A stretch of 39,271 nt of DNA from Thalassolituus sp. UBA1087 (GTDB lineage: Bacteria > Pseudomonadota > Gammaproteobacteria > Pseudomonadales > Oceanobacteraceae): NCBI GenBank assembly GCA_002314145.1, contig DCCG01000033.1, positions 1-39,271 on the forward strand, in the 5' to 3' direction. Of the stretch, positions 25,520-33,740 are shown in pieces; the first letter of the stretch is position 1; every line of letters begins with the position of its first letter. A program made the translations under genes and the position numbers. Below the pieces are notes generated by a model that ran no database searches, was not told the origin of the DNA, and saw only the letters and a list, made by a program, of their open reading frames with translations.

Positions 25520-25972
25520 CTTTTTAACAGAATTGCGATGCGCGGGGCATGCACCTTACCGGAGTGGCTTCAGTGCCTCGTTCCCACGCTCCCGCGTGGG
25601 AACGTAAGCGCCGTCTGCTGCATGGGAATGAACTGTGGCAACAAACCGCCATTCAAAATGGCGCCATCGTCTATTGACTGATCTATAGATGCCATACAGT
25701 ATATTTCCCCTGTATAAGAAATATGCGCACGCTTTGTTCTTTGTATAGGCACGGTTTGCCAATTGCTCTGGCTATAAGTACCTGATTAGTAGTCAGATTT
25801 TTTCCTGAGGTCAGAAATAGTGTGCCGGAGCAAAGCATGTTTATGCGCATGCGCGTTTTTGCCGGTAAGGTTTGTATAAGAATTCTGGAATACCTTATGG
25901 GAATCAATGGGTTATGAGGGGATGTCTGGCTGGTCGGGGTAGGGGAAAGTGAGCGTGCGTATGAATAAAACT
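25520..25972. other. Intergenic region leading into the cassette array
   Basis: About 450 bp with no convincing gene. It contains a GTTCCCACGC hairpin repeat at its left end and an AT-rich right part just before the cassette junction. Small minus-strand frames here lack ribosome sites. No integrase, attI-like repeat set or clear cassette promoter could be recognised. Confidence 0.6.
25579..25604. repeat. Palindromic repeat element
   Basis: Perfect 11-bp stem with arms CGTTCCCACGC and GCGTGGGAACG around TCCC. Sequences of this type are scattered through many gammaproteobacterial genomes as intergenic repeats. Only one copy is in this window. Confidence 0.6.
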
Positions 25973-25979
25973 GTTAAGC
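25973..25979 (+). other. Left cassette junction core site
   Basis: GTTAAGC fits the GTTRRRY recombination core. No attC arm lies upstream, so this is either an attI remnant or a secondary insertion site. Confidence 0.5.
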
Positions 25980-25992
25980 GGCAAGAGTGGCT

Positions 25993-26304
25993 ATGTCAGA
26001 GAAACAAGCTTTGAGAGCAGATTTTGAAAGTGCAATGGGAGAAGAATTCGGTGATCTGGTTTCTCCTCCTGTTCCATTTTTTGAGGCTTCACCTCACGAG
26101 TGCTGCGAGGCTATTTGGAAGGCCCTTGGCGACGAGGTAACACCAACCATGTTAGAAAGTCTAACTGATTCTGATTTTCAGAAAATTGCAGTGGCGTTCG
26201 GTAATTGGTTTGAGTGCGAGGCTCCGCCAGCAATGCAAATTGCTGAAGCTGTCGCAAGAACATTAAGTAGATGGCCAGCGGGGTCATTAGATGAAAGCGC
26301 TTAA
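25993..26304 (+). CDS. Cassette 1: hypothetical 103-aa protein
   Basis: Acidic, probably helical protein of 103 aa with no recognised family. It carries a proline-rich turn (VSPPVPFFEASPHECCEAIW) and a helical C-terminal half (DFQKIAVAFGNWFECEA). The ATG at 25993 lies 14 bases after the cassette junction; a GTG at 25987 is an alternative start. The ribosome site is weak. The stop TAA lies inside the attC core GCTTAAC, the usual compact cassette layout, which supports this as the real gene of the cassette. Confidence 0.7.
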   Translation: MSEKQALRADFESAMGEEFGDLVSPPVPFFEASPHECCEAIWKALGDEVTPTMLESLTDSDFQKIAVAFGNWFECEAPPAMQIAEAVARTLSRWPAGSLDESA

Positions 26305-26379
26305 CAAGGCCAAGCAGCATCGCACCAGCAAGCTGGTGCTGGACCTCGCTACGCTCGGCCGCTGTTGGCGGCGTTATAA
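26299..26379 (+). repeat. attC site 1
   Basis: Outer cores GCTTAAC and GTTATAA. The inner arms CCAAGCAGC and GCTGTTGG pair except for one extrahelical G (26314), the feature that sets strand choice by the integrase. A CACCAG/CTGGTG hairpin lies within. Length 81 bp. Confidence 0.85.
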
Positions 26380-26406
26380 GCTCAAATCTATAGTGACGGA
26401 GCGCGA

Positions 26407-27657
26407 ATGAAAGACGAAAAACTAGAAAAAGACCTTAAAACCAAAAAAGTCTATCACTTTGTAGATACCGACGCTGGCATAGATCAACTATCCAAGGAAG
26501 TTTATAAGAATAAAGATTTAGAAGTTCACTATCCCAGAGGTTTCGAGGGAGGACAAAAGTATAAGACTATAAAGAAAATATCTTTTCTTGGATTTAAAGG
26601 AAAACTACCTGTGGGAATGGTGAAATCGCCATTTTTTGGTTATGGTTTCACTAAAACTTTGGGGCCTTTTTCAAGATTTATAGATGATAACTTTAAGTTT
26701 AAAGAGGTGGTCGTTGAAAAAGGTGGATTGACCAAAATCGATAGTTCGAAAAATATTCTATACCTCAATGAAATCTCGCTACAAAAGCTTAATTCGTCTT
26801 TTTCTACTGTTTTTGCCAAAAACAAAGCTGAGGTTCAGGTTGTACTGGAGAGGGTTGTTCATGATCTATTTCCGAAGGAAGTAAAAGAGCCAGAAGCCAA
26901 ATATATAAAAAACGCTCTTTCACAATCCTTAGCAACTTGGGGGAACTCTATTGATGAATTTTCTGAGCAAGATAAAGAGGCTATAGCAGAGCTTTTTGAA
27001 TCTTTATCTTCTTCTACGGACTTTTTAACAGCTGACTCGCTAAAAAGCACAAAAGAAATTGTCGATATCCGACTCATAGAAAAGGCGTTGTCGGAATTTG
27101 ACGATCTATACTCACAATCCAGTAATACGACAACTTTAGAGAAGAAATGGCAAGGTTATCTCAAAGATAATGCATGGATATTTTCTTCAATTTTTGCCCA
27201 GCCAGTAATTTTGTACCATGACGAGGCTTATGCAGGCGGAAAATCAATAGACAATAAGAATGGAAAGTATACAGACTTTCTCGTTAAAAATAGTTTAAGT
27301 GATAATGTTGCCTTTTTTGAGATTAAAACCCATAGAACAAAGCTCCTAGAAGATAAAGCTTATAGAGGAAATGATGTTTTTAGTACATCCAAAGAGCTGG
27401 CTGGGTGTATTAATCAGGTTCTAAACCAAAGAGATAAATTTCAGAAATCATATGCTATTTTAAAAATGGAAAGCGATGAAGAGTTTGAGTCGTGCAACCC
27501 TGAATGCTTCGTTTTGGTTGGGTCTCTCGAAGCTTTAACGAAAAAACAACGGTATTCTTTTGAATTATTCAGAAGTAATAATCGAGACGTTGAAATAATC
27601 ACATTCGATGAGATTAAAAGAAAAATAGAGATGCTTAAATCGCTCATCAGCGGGTAA
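26407..27657 (+). CDS. sduA: Cassette 2: Shedu (SduA-like) anti-phage nuclease, DUF4263
   Basis: Protein of 416 aa. The C-terminal part (about 240-400) is the Shedu/DUF4263 domain: LEKKWQGYLKDNAWIF, then the PD-(D/E)xK core KYTDFLV (D290) and FFEIKTH (E305, K307), then CINQVLNQRDKF with the conserved glutamine (Q337). Shedu proteins are single-gene phage-defence nucleases. The first 240 residues are a variable N-terminal region, here with basic and aromatic stretches (GFKGKLPVGMVKSPFFGYGF); such regions are thought to control the nuclease. All core residues are present, so activity is plausible. The gene is very AT-rich compared with the core genome. attC 2 begins two bases after the stop. 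Confidence 0.88.
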   Translation: MKDEKLEKDLKTKKVYHFVDTDAGIDQLSKEVYKNKDLEVHYPRGFEGGQKYKTIKKISFLGFKGKLPVGMVKSPFFGYGFTKTLGPFSRFIDDNFKFKEVVVEKGGLTKIDSSKNILYLNEISLQKLNSSFSTVFAKNKAEVQVVLERVVHDLFPKEVKEPEAKYIKNALSQSLATWGNSIDEFSEQDKEAIAELFESLSSSTDFLTADSLKSTKEIVDIRLIEKALSEFDDLYSQSSNTTTLEKKWQGYLKDNAWIFSSIFAQPVILYHDEAYAGGKSIDNKNGKYTDFLVKNSLSDNVAFFEIKTHRTKLLEDKAYRGNDVFSTSKELAGCINQVLNQRDKFQKSYAILKMESDEEFESCNPECFVLVGSLEALTKKQRYSFELFRSNNRDVEIITFDEIKRKIEMLKSLISG

Positions 27658-27659
27658 GC

Positions 27660-27741
27660 TTATAACAAGGCCAGGCAGTGCGACCCATTTTTCGTTGCGC
27701 TTTGCTTCACTACAAATGGTCGCCTGCTAGCGGCGTTATCT
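27660..27741 (+). repeat. attC site 2
   Basis: Outer cores TTATAAC and GTTATCT. Inner arms AGGCAG and CTGCT pair with one extrahelical G (27674 or 27675). The distal stem GCGACCCATTT/AAATGGTCGC again pairs with one unpaired C. Length 82 bp. Confidence 0.88.
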
Positions 27742-27757
27742 GAACTAGGAGGTTGTG

Positions 27758-28636
27758 GTGCAAGGAATGTGTCGGCTTTGCCATTCTGAGTCGGTGTTAA
27801 AAGAAAGCCACTTCATTCCGAAGTTCATTGGTAAGTGGGTAAAGCGAACTGGTATTACAGGCTACATTAGGGAAAGCAACGAAGTTCATAAGCGTGCTCA
27901 GGATATCGCGAAAGAATACTGGCTTTGTGGGGATTGTGAAGCGCTGTTTTCTGAGTGGGAGCGAGAGTTTGCAAACAAGGTTTTTTACCCATTTGCAGAT
28001 AAAGGTGAATCAGTAGCAAGTTACGGTGAATGGATGTCAAGGCTATGTGCCTCACTGTCTTGGCGGACGCTTACATATATTCGTAGTAAAAATGAAGCTG
28101 AACAAAAATCTGACGATTACAACAAGGCTCTAGATGATGCTGAGCGCCATCTGGAAAAGTTTCTTCTGGGTGAAGAATCAAATCTTAATCAATACGAACA
28201 GCATGTATTTCCTTTAGAACGAATTGAATCGACAACCGAGTCAGGGTTGCCACCAAATATCAATAGGTACTTTTTGCGCACAATGTCTATGGATATTGTT
28301 GGTAATTCGACAGATTTATACATATATACAAAACTCCCCTGTTTTATTGTTTTGGGGGTGATTAAAGCAAAAGATCTGAGAAAAATGAGATCTAGCAGAA
28401 TAGCCATTAAGCACGGAAAGATTAGCCCCAGAGAATATTGGTGGCCAGATGGTTTCATCAATTACATTGTTGAGAAGGCCCAAGCTGTTTCAGATGCATA
28501 CGACAAAATACCTGAAAAGCATAAAGCCAGCTTTGAAGAGTACATAAGAAAAAACCCGGATAAAGCGGCAAGCTCAAAGCTATTTGAGGCATTCACACAT
28601 GATCACGACCAATTTGGCAAAAAAGTATTCAGATAA
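27758..28636 (+). CDS. Cassette 3: CxxC/CxxC zinc-binding protein, possible HNH-like
   Basis: Protein of 292 aa. The N-terminus has MCRLCHSESVLKESHFIPKF (C5, C8, H18) and then YWLCGDCEALFSEWE (C57, C60), a spacing that suggests a treble-clef or zinc-ribbon fold. The SHFIP segment recalls HNH-type nucleases, but the catalytic residues cannot be assigned with certainty. The rest is mixed alpha/beta with no recognised domain. AGGAGG at 27747-27752 supports the GTG at 27758; GTG 27755 and ATG 27767 are alternatives. The stop lies in the attC 3 core. Company in the array makes a defence role possible, which is not shown by sequence. Confidence 0.78.
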   Translation: MQGMCRLCHSESVLKESHFIPKFIGKWVKRTGITGYIRESNEVHKRAQDIAKEYWLCGDCEALFSEWEREFANKVFYPFADKGESVASYGEWMSRLCASLSWRTLTYIRSKNEAEQKSDDYNKALDDAERHLEKFLLGEESNLNQYEQHVFPLERIESTTESGLPPNINRYFLRTMSMDIVGNSTDLYIYTKLPCFIVLGVIKAKDLRKMRSSRIAIKHGKISPREYWWPDGFINYIVEKAQAVSDAYDKIPEKHKASFEEYIRKNPDKAASSKLFEAFTHDHDQFGKKVFR

Positions 28637-28708
28637 CAATCGGCGGCAGTCGGATCCAGGTTCCGCTCGTGCCTCGCTACAACTAGCCCGCTGCGCTGGG
28701 CGTTATAT
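28631..28708 (+). repeat. attC site 3
   Basis: Outer cores AGATAAC and GTTATAT. Inner arms GCGGCAG and CTGCGC pair with one extrahelical G (28645 or 28646), the same design as sites 1 and 2. Length 78 bp; the central loop differs from the others. Confidence 0.82.
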
Positions 28709-28805
28709 GCCCGTCAGAAAGGGTGGCTCGCAATTTTGACTTGGCCAGAAAAGAGCTGAAAGTAACATTTATAGCCTGTTGATGCTGTGCTATTAGGAGA
28801 AGATT

Positions 28806-31469
28806 TTGGATATTACCTATAACAATGGAGCAAGGTTTATTCGAGCTGACCTTCACATACATTCTTACGGAAAAGATTCAGGTTCTTTTGACGTTACTGA
28901 CCAAGAAATGACTCCTGAAAAAATTGTGGATACAGCAATAGATTCCAATCTGCAAATAATAAGCATTACAGACCACAACGAAATTCTGAATAGTAAGGCT
29001 GCAATTGATTATGCTGAAGGCAAGGATTTACTTGTAGTGCCCGGCATTGAAGTTAGCACAACACAAGGCCACCTTCTTGTATATTTTCCAAGTTTCCAAG
29101 AGTTGAGGTCGTTTCACGGGAAGCTCACTATTTCAGAAGACAAAGAGCGCTGCTCACAGGGTATCGTTGAGTGCTTAAATTTAGCTTCTCAATCCAATGG
29201 TTTTGGAATTCTTGCACATATTGAGTTGGATTCTGGCTTTGAAAAGACAGTAGTACGATTTAATTCTCAAATGGACGATATATTCTGCCACCCAGCTTTG
29301 CTTGCTCTTGAAATAAGTAAAAAAGGTAGTTATGAATTTTATACAGATGAAGATGCAGATAGTAATCGATTGGCTTTAGTGAAAGAGCGAAGAAAAAGAC
29401 TTAACCACCATGAGGATGTAATACTACCTAAAGTAATGTCCTCTGATTCACATTCAATAAATAAGCTTGGAACAAACGCAGAAGGCAATAAGAAACTAAC
29501 ACGTTTCAAGGTTGATGAATTGAGCTTTCAGGCACTTCGCATTGCTTTGATGTCCTATGAATCTCGAGTTCGTATCGAAGATGTAATTCCTGAAAAGGTC
29601 CCAAAATTTGTCAAAGTACAGATTAAGGGAGGGCTACTAGATGATCAGTTTATTGATTTCAGTAGTAATCTAAGCTGCATAATAGGAGGCAGAGGGACCG
29701 GAAAGTCAACATTGATGGAGATTATTCGTGTGGCATCAGGGAATGAATCTTCGAAAGATGTTGTTGATAGTGACGTGTGGCCCGACGATATTAGTTTGTT
29801 TTATGAAGATGAAACTGGAAAAGTAATTGAATTCCGACGATCCAAGAATGGCTATGCATTCAATCATACGGACGGAGATGATGGTCTCCAAAAAGTTCCT
29901 ATGGAATGTTATGGGCAAAGCGAGACGGCCGATACAATTAAGAACAGCGATGATAATCCTCAAAATCTGCTTGATTTTCTCGATGGTTTTTTGGAAATCG
30001 GGAATTTAAAGTTAGAAGATGAAAATGTCTGCCAATTGCTGCTTGATAACCAGAGCAATCTAGGGAAGTTGCGAATTGAGGTTGCAGCAATAAAAGATAC
30101 CGAACGGCAACTAAATTCTCTAAAGGAGAAAAAGTCGCGGCTAGAACAAGACAAAGTTGGTGATCTTGTTAAGCATCAAGTTGCTCTGGTTAAAGAGAAG
30201 GGGCTAAGGAAAGATCTAATAGAACAGCTAAATAATCTTGCTAAAAGCTATCGAGAAGTTCTTAAGGATTCAATGTTATTTGAATACTTTGATGAATTTT
30301 CTGATGATGAGATCATTGTAGGGAAAGACCAGATAGCCGAGGTGAAAAAGCTGGTTAATGAGTTTTCTGAAATTGTGTCAGGTAAATCTGATGAGTTAAA
30401 CATCGCCTTAGAAGAAAAAATTGGTCTTCTTAAAATTCAACTCGAATCATGGAAGTCAAAAGAGTCTGAAATTCAACAACAGATTGACGATAAAAAGGCG
30501 GAGTTAGAAAAGGCAGGGATTCCTTTTGATATCGGAAAAATTAATCAGATTGCTAAAGATCTTGAGTATTATGAGAAGCGCCTTAGGAAGCTACAAGCTG
30601 ATCAGGTTGAGCTGAGTAAAAAAGAGAATGAAAGAGCTGAGCTTCTGAAACAGCGTGTTGAGCTGAAGAAAAGTATTTATAAAGAACGATATTCTTTTAG
30701 CACACGGATCAACAATAATTTAAAAAATTCAGTTGATGGGTTGTTTGTTTCCGCAAAATTCACCGAAGGTGGTTACTCTCCAAGTTTTGAAGAGCTTCTC
30801 AAGCAAATGATGGGCTGGAGAACCTCCCAGGTTAAAAGGTCGGAAATTATAGCTTCTCAGATGTCAGCTATAGCCTTTTCTTCAGAAGTTAAGCGTCGTC
30901 GAAAGTCTTCATTTGCAAAGATTTTAGATGAGAATGGCAGTCGAGTTTTTTCAGATGAAGAAATAGAACGAATATTTGACCAAGTCGGCGAGAATAACTC
31001 ATATGAGGATTTCCAAGCCCTTACATACGAAGATAGGCCACACATTTTAGTGACCAAAGTGGTTGAGGTAGACGGTCAAAAAAGAAATATCTCTAAGTCA
31101 ATATCTAAGTTGTCATTGGGTCAGCAGCAGTCAATTCTTCTGGCAATTCTTATTCAATCTAAAAACAATATCCCCCTGTTAATAGATCAGCCTGAAGACC
31201 ACTTGGATAGCGAATTCGTATACAAAACTATTGTTGCTAATTTAAAGAAAATAAAAGAAACGAGGCAGGTAATTATCGTTACACATAATGCAAATATTGC
31301 AGTTTTGGGCGATGCAGAGTTGATTATCCCACTGCGAAGCACAAGTGATAAAACGTCGATCGTAAACCGAGGCTCGATTGATAGAGAATCTATACAGAAA
31401 GATTGCTGTGCGATCCTTGAAGGAGGAGAAAGAGCATTTTCGCAGAGGCAGAATATATATTCTTTATAG
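28806..31469 (+). CDS. Cassette 4: PHP domain-ABC/SMC-type ATPase fusion (TrlF-like)
   Basis: Protein of 887 aa. Residues 10-220 form a PHP phosphoesterase-like domain with the metal ligands in place: DLHIHS (H17, H19), ITDHNE (D56, H57), PGIEVS (E82), ILAHIE (H138) and SSDSHS (D214, H216). An SMC/RecF-type ATPase follows: Walker A GGRGTGKST (294-302), a long coiled coil from about 405 to 660, signature LSLGQQQS (769-776), Walker B PLLIDQPEDHLD (D794, E797) and the H-loop VTHN (H827). This fits the TrlF family of PHP-ATPase proteins and the theme of ATPase-gated effector proteins in phage conflict. The start is TTG at 28806 with AGGAG six bases before it. It is exceptionally large for a cassette gene and AT-rich. 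Substrate (nucleic acid or nucleotide) is unknown. Confidence 0.85.
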   Translation: MDITYNNGARFIRADLHIHSYGKDSGSFDVTDQEMTPEKIVDTAIDSNLQIISITDHNEILNSKAAIDYAEGKDLLVVPGIEVSTTQGHLLVYFPSFQELRSFHGKLTISEDKERCSQGIVECLNLASQSNGFGILAHIELDSGFEKTVVRFNSQMDDIFCHPALLALEISKKGSYEFYTDEDADSNRLALVKERRKRLNHHEDVILPKVMSSDSHSINKLGTNAEGNKKLTRFKVDELSFQALRIALMSYESRVRIEDVIPEKVPKFVKVQIKGGLLDDQFIDFSSNLSCIIGGRGTGKSTLMEIIRVASGNESSKDVVDSDVWPDDISLFYEDETGKVIEFRRSKNGYAFNHTDGDDGLQKVPMECYGQSETADTIKNSDDNPQNLLDFLDGFLEIGNLKLEDENVCQLLLDNQSNLGKLRIEVAAIKDTERQLNSLKEKKSRLEQDKVGDLVKHQVALVKEKGLRKDLIEQLNNLAKSYREVLKDSMLFEYFDEFSDDEIIVGKDQIAEVKKLVNEFSEIVSGKSDELNIALEEKIGLLKIQLESWKSKESEIQQQIDDKKAELEKAGIPFDIGKINQIAKDLEYYEKRLRKLQADQVELSKKENERAELLKQRVELKKSIYKERYSFSTRINNNLKNSVDGLFVSAKFTEGGYSPSFEELLKQMMGWRTSQVKRSEIIASQMSAIAFSSEVKRRRKSSFAKILDENGSRVFSDEEIERIFDQVGENNSYEDFQALTYEDRPHILVTKVVEVDGQKRNISKSISKLSLGQQQSILLAILIQSKNNIPLLIDQPEDHLDSEFVYKTIVANLKKIKETRQVIIVTHNANIAVLGDAELIIPLRSTSDKTSIVNRGSIDRESIQKDCCAILEGGERAFSQRQNIYSL

Positions 31470-31473
31470 TCGC

Positions 31474-31500
31474 ATATAACGAGCGCATGTTGTCGGACTG
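31474..31500 (+). repeat. Truncated attC after cassette 4
   Basis: ATATAAC, five bases after the stop, begins an attC-like left arm (GAGCGCATG), but no pairing right arm follows. A GTTAAAC at 31531-31537 fits the core consensus, yet the sequence between does not fold like the other sites. Confidence 0.45.
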
Positions 31501-31586
31501 TGATCTTCCCCCGCTTTAACGGACACCAAAGTTAAACTGATATGGTATCCAAAATAATTACACTGAAAATCTTAGTGTTAAAATAA

Positions 31587-31616
31587 AAAAAACGCCGGCA
31601 ATAACCGGCGTTTTTT
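31587..31616. terminator. Bidirectional terminator
   Basis: Twelve-bp stem AAAAAACGCCGG/CCGGCGTTTTTT with a 6-base loop. It gives a T tract on both strands, ending both the cassette array and the TauD-type gene. Confidence 0.92.
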
Positions 31617-31657
31617 ATAGCTCGAACTAACTCAATCGAATCAGTTCATGCGCACTC

Positions 31658-32734
31658 TTAATCCATGCGGGGAACAGACGCCAGATCCACGGTGAATTTA
31701 CCACGGTTATCCGCATCATCTTCCTTGCGGTGTTCGCCACGTTTCTGTACCACGGCGTTTTTGCCAAAGCCTTCCGATACCGGGCGTGCACCTTCCCGTT
31801 GCAGCCACAGGCGCATCAGGTGTCGGCGGCGCTGAGGTTCCGGGTAGTCGATAAACTCGGTGCGGGAATGCAGCGCAGCATAGTTGGACAGCCATTGGAT
31901 ATCACCAGGGCGGAAGTCCATTTCAATGGCCATGCCGGGTTCATAACAGATGTCTTCAAACAGATCGAGCAGATCAATCTGATCCTTGGTCAGTGCCGGG
32001 ATGCCCGGATATTCCTGAGCGGTTTTAATATAAATAGAACCGGCGTAAACGTTCATCACACCATCAGTGATATCCAGAATCGGCGAGGTATAGGTATCGG
32101 CCGGTGCTTCCGGGTCCTGACGGCGCCAGTCCCAGTTGAAAGGTTCGAACAATAATGGCGCCAGATCCGGGCGACGTTTCAGGATTTCGTTATAAATTTC
32201 TGCACCAGACACCAGGCAGGAGGCGCCGCCTTCTTTGGATGGACGCAGACACATCAGGGAAACCACATCCGAGCTGTCGGAGTGGAAGGGAAGTTTGGCA
32301 CGGATGGATTTAGACAGGGCATCCGGGTCTTCCAGCGGTTTGTCTGAGGTGGCATAAATATGGTCGATCAGATCGCCCATTTCATTCTGACGGAAAGGTT
32401 CGCCCATATGCAGGCCAAGGATGTAATAGATTGCCGCAGACAGCGCATCGGAGTACACATGAGTACGCAGACCACGCACCAGAATAAAACCACGGCCACG
32501 GTCAACTTCTTCACACCATTTTTTGATGCCTTCGGCGGTTTCTTTCAGCGGGTAATCGCTGGCCTGCACAAAGCGCAGATCCGGGTTTTCTTCAACAAAC
32601 CGGGTGCCCAGTGTTTCCAGCTCCTGAATTTCTGCGTCAGACAGCAGGTAAATCCAGTCCGCTTCATTTTTTACTAATTTATCACCACGCCATGCGGCAC
32701 GGCTTGTAACAGGTTGCAGTGCTTGGGTTGTCAT
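31658..32734 (-). CDS. TauD/TfdA-family Fe(II)/2-oxoglutarate dioxygenase
   Basis: Non-heme iron dioxygenase of 358 aa. The iron triad is visible as H151xD153 in LPFHSDSSDVV and H289 in NYAALHSRTEF. The arginine-rich strand RRRHLMRLWL supplies the 2-oxoglutarate-binding Arg. Such enzymes hydroxylate or release groups from small molecules. The gene follows the reductase after 40 bases on the same strand, so the two probably share an mRNA. TauD proteins do not need a reductase themselves, so the pair more likely serves a pathway in which this enzyme acts after or before the Rieske oxygenase. Substrate unknown. Confidence 0.88.
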   Translation of the reverse strand: MTTQALQPVTSRAAWRGDKLVKNEADWIYLLSDAEIQELETLGTRFVEENPDLRFVQASDYPLKETAEGIKKWCEEVDRGRGFILVRGLRTHVYSDALSAAIYYILGLHMGEPFRQNEMGDLIDHIYATSDKPLEDPDALSKSIRAKLPFHSDSSDVVSLMCLRPSKEGGASCLVSGAEIYNEILKRRPDLAPLLFEPFNWDWRRQDPEAPADTYTSPILDITDGVMNVYAGSIYIKTAQEYPGIPALTKDQIDLLDLFEDICYEPGMAIEMDFRPGDIQWLSNYAALHSRTEFIDYPEPQRRRHLMRLWLQREGARPVSEGFGKNAVVQKRGEHRKEDDADNRGKFTVDLASVPRMD

Positions 32735-32774
32735 ATCAGTTCCTAACGGTTTTCGGTCAATTGAGTTGGCTGTA

Positions 32775-33740
32775 TCAGAGATCCAGCACCAGTCGTTTAC
32801 TGAGCGCGCCGGAGCAACACACCATCATGGTGTCATTGGCGGTTTTTTCGGCGTCGCTTAATACGGAATCCCGATGATCTGGTGTGCCTTCCAGAACGCG
32901 TACTTCACAACTTCCGCACACACCTTCAGAGCACATATACTTCACTTTTACATCGTTGCGGCTGAGTACATCGAGGATGCTTTCTCCCTGATGCACTTCC
33001 AGTTCTTTGCCACTGCGTGCCAGTACCAGGGTGAAGTCGTTATCACGTGCGGCTTCCTGATCTGAGGTAAAGCGTTCATAGTGAACCTGCTCAGACGGCA
33101 GTACTTGCCCGGCTTCGATATAGGCATCCAGGAATTCGTTGGAACCGCAGCAATAAAAATGGACGTTGGTTTTCTCGCCCTGCTGAAAAAGCTCAGCAAA
33201 GTTAATACGCTCATCACCTTCGCGGGTGAAGGCGTAATGCACATGGCCATAACGGGCGCGGGCGGCAAAGGCCTGCAGGGTATTCAGCAGGGCTGCTTCT
33301 TTTTGGCTGCGTGCAGAAAACCAGATATCCCAGGTTCTGCCGCTGGCTTCCAGCTCTTCTGCCATGGCCAGAATCGGGGTTACGCCAATACCACCGGCAA
33401 CAAGCACGGAATGCTCAGCCGACTCATCCACCGCAAAGTGGTTACGGGGCGCACTGACTGTCAGTAATTTACCCGGTGCGGCATAGTCATGAATCCATTG
33501 TGATCCACCGCGGCTGGGGTTGGCCAGCAACACGGCGACGAGATAGCGGTGACGTTCACTGCTGTTATTGCACAGTGAGTACTGGCGCACTATGCCGTTA
33601 TCGGCGCAGATATCGATGTGGGCACCAGCGCGGAATTCAGGCAGATCGGCACCATCTTCCGCCCGCAGGTCGAGCAGAATGACATCGTCACCATCTTCGG
33701 TAACATCGTGAATAATGAGTTTCAGAGTTTGTTCACTCAT
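32775..33740 (-). CDS. PDR/VanB-family oxidoreductase (FMN, NAD(P)H, 2Fe-2S)
   Basis: Electron-transfer protein of 321 aa in the phthalate dioxygenase reductase layout. The flavin domain has RQYSLCNN, then GGSQWIHDY. The nucleotide domain has VAGGIGVTPILAMAEEL and YCCGSNEFLDAY. The C-terminal plant-type ferredoxin has CSEGVCGSC with a late Cys in MVCCSG. It should pass electrons from NAD(P)H to the Rieske oxygenase encoded at 34739-35932. It is separated from that gene by ygiD and a terminator, so the reductase and oxygenase seem to be in different transcripts. A GTTTC/GAAAC inverted repeat lies in its leader. Confidence 0.92.
   Translation of the reverse strand: MSEQTLKLIIHDVTEDGDDVILLDLRAEDGADLPEFRAGAHIDICADNGIVRQYSLCNNSSERHRYLVAVLLANPSRGGSQWIHDYAAPGKLLTVSAPRNHFAVDESAEHSVLVAGGIGVTPILAMAEELEASGRTWDIWFSARSQKEAALLNTLQAFAARARYGHVHYAFTREGDERINFAELFQQGEKTNVHFYCCGSNEFLDAYIEAGQVLPSEQVHYERFTSDQEAARDNDFTLVLARSGKELEVHQGESILDVLSRNDVKVKYMCSEGVCGSCEVRVLEGTPDHRDSVLSDAEKTANDTMMVCCSGALSKRLVLDL

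Larger units (their letters stand above)
25973..31500 (+). mobile_element. Integron gene-cassette array without integrase (CALIN)
   Basis: Four genes on the plus strand; each of the first three is followed at or just beyond its stop by an attC site (26299, 27660, 28631), and the fourth by an attC fragment (31474). The left junction carries GTTAAGC (25973-25979), a perfect GTTRRRY core. Recombination at each GTT gives cassettes 25974-26373, 26374-27735, 27736-28702 and 28703 onward. The genes are AT-rich with codon use unlike the flanks. No tyrosine recombinase is present in the window. At least the second cassette is a phage-defence gene by homology. Confidence 0.85.

Noticed and set aside
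25570..25907. Small minus-strand frames before the cassette array
   Set aside because: They have no ribosome sites, overlap a hairpin repeat and show no domain.
31474..31537. Complete fourth attC
   Set aside because: Both core-like heptamers exist, but the inner arms do not pair as they do in the other three sites.
25520..31600. Integrase gene or transposase remnant for the array
   Set aside because: No tyrosine recombinase motifs or transposase DDE patterns were found in any frame of the region.
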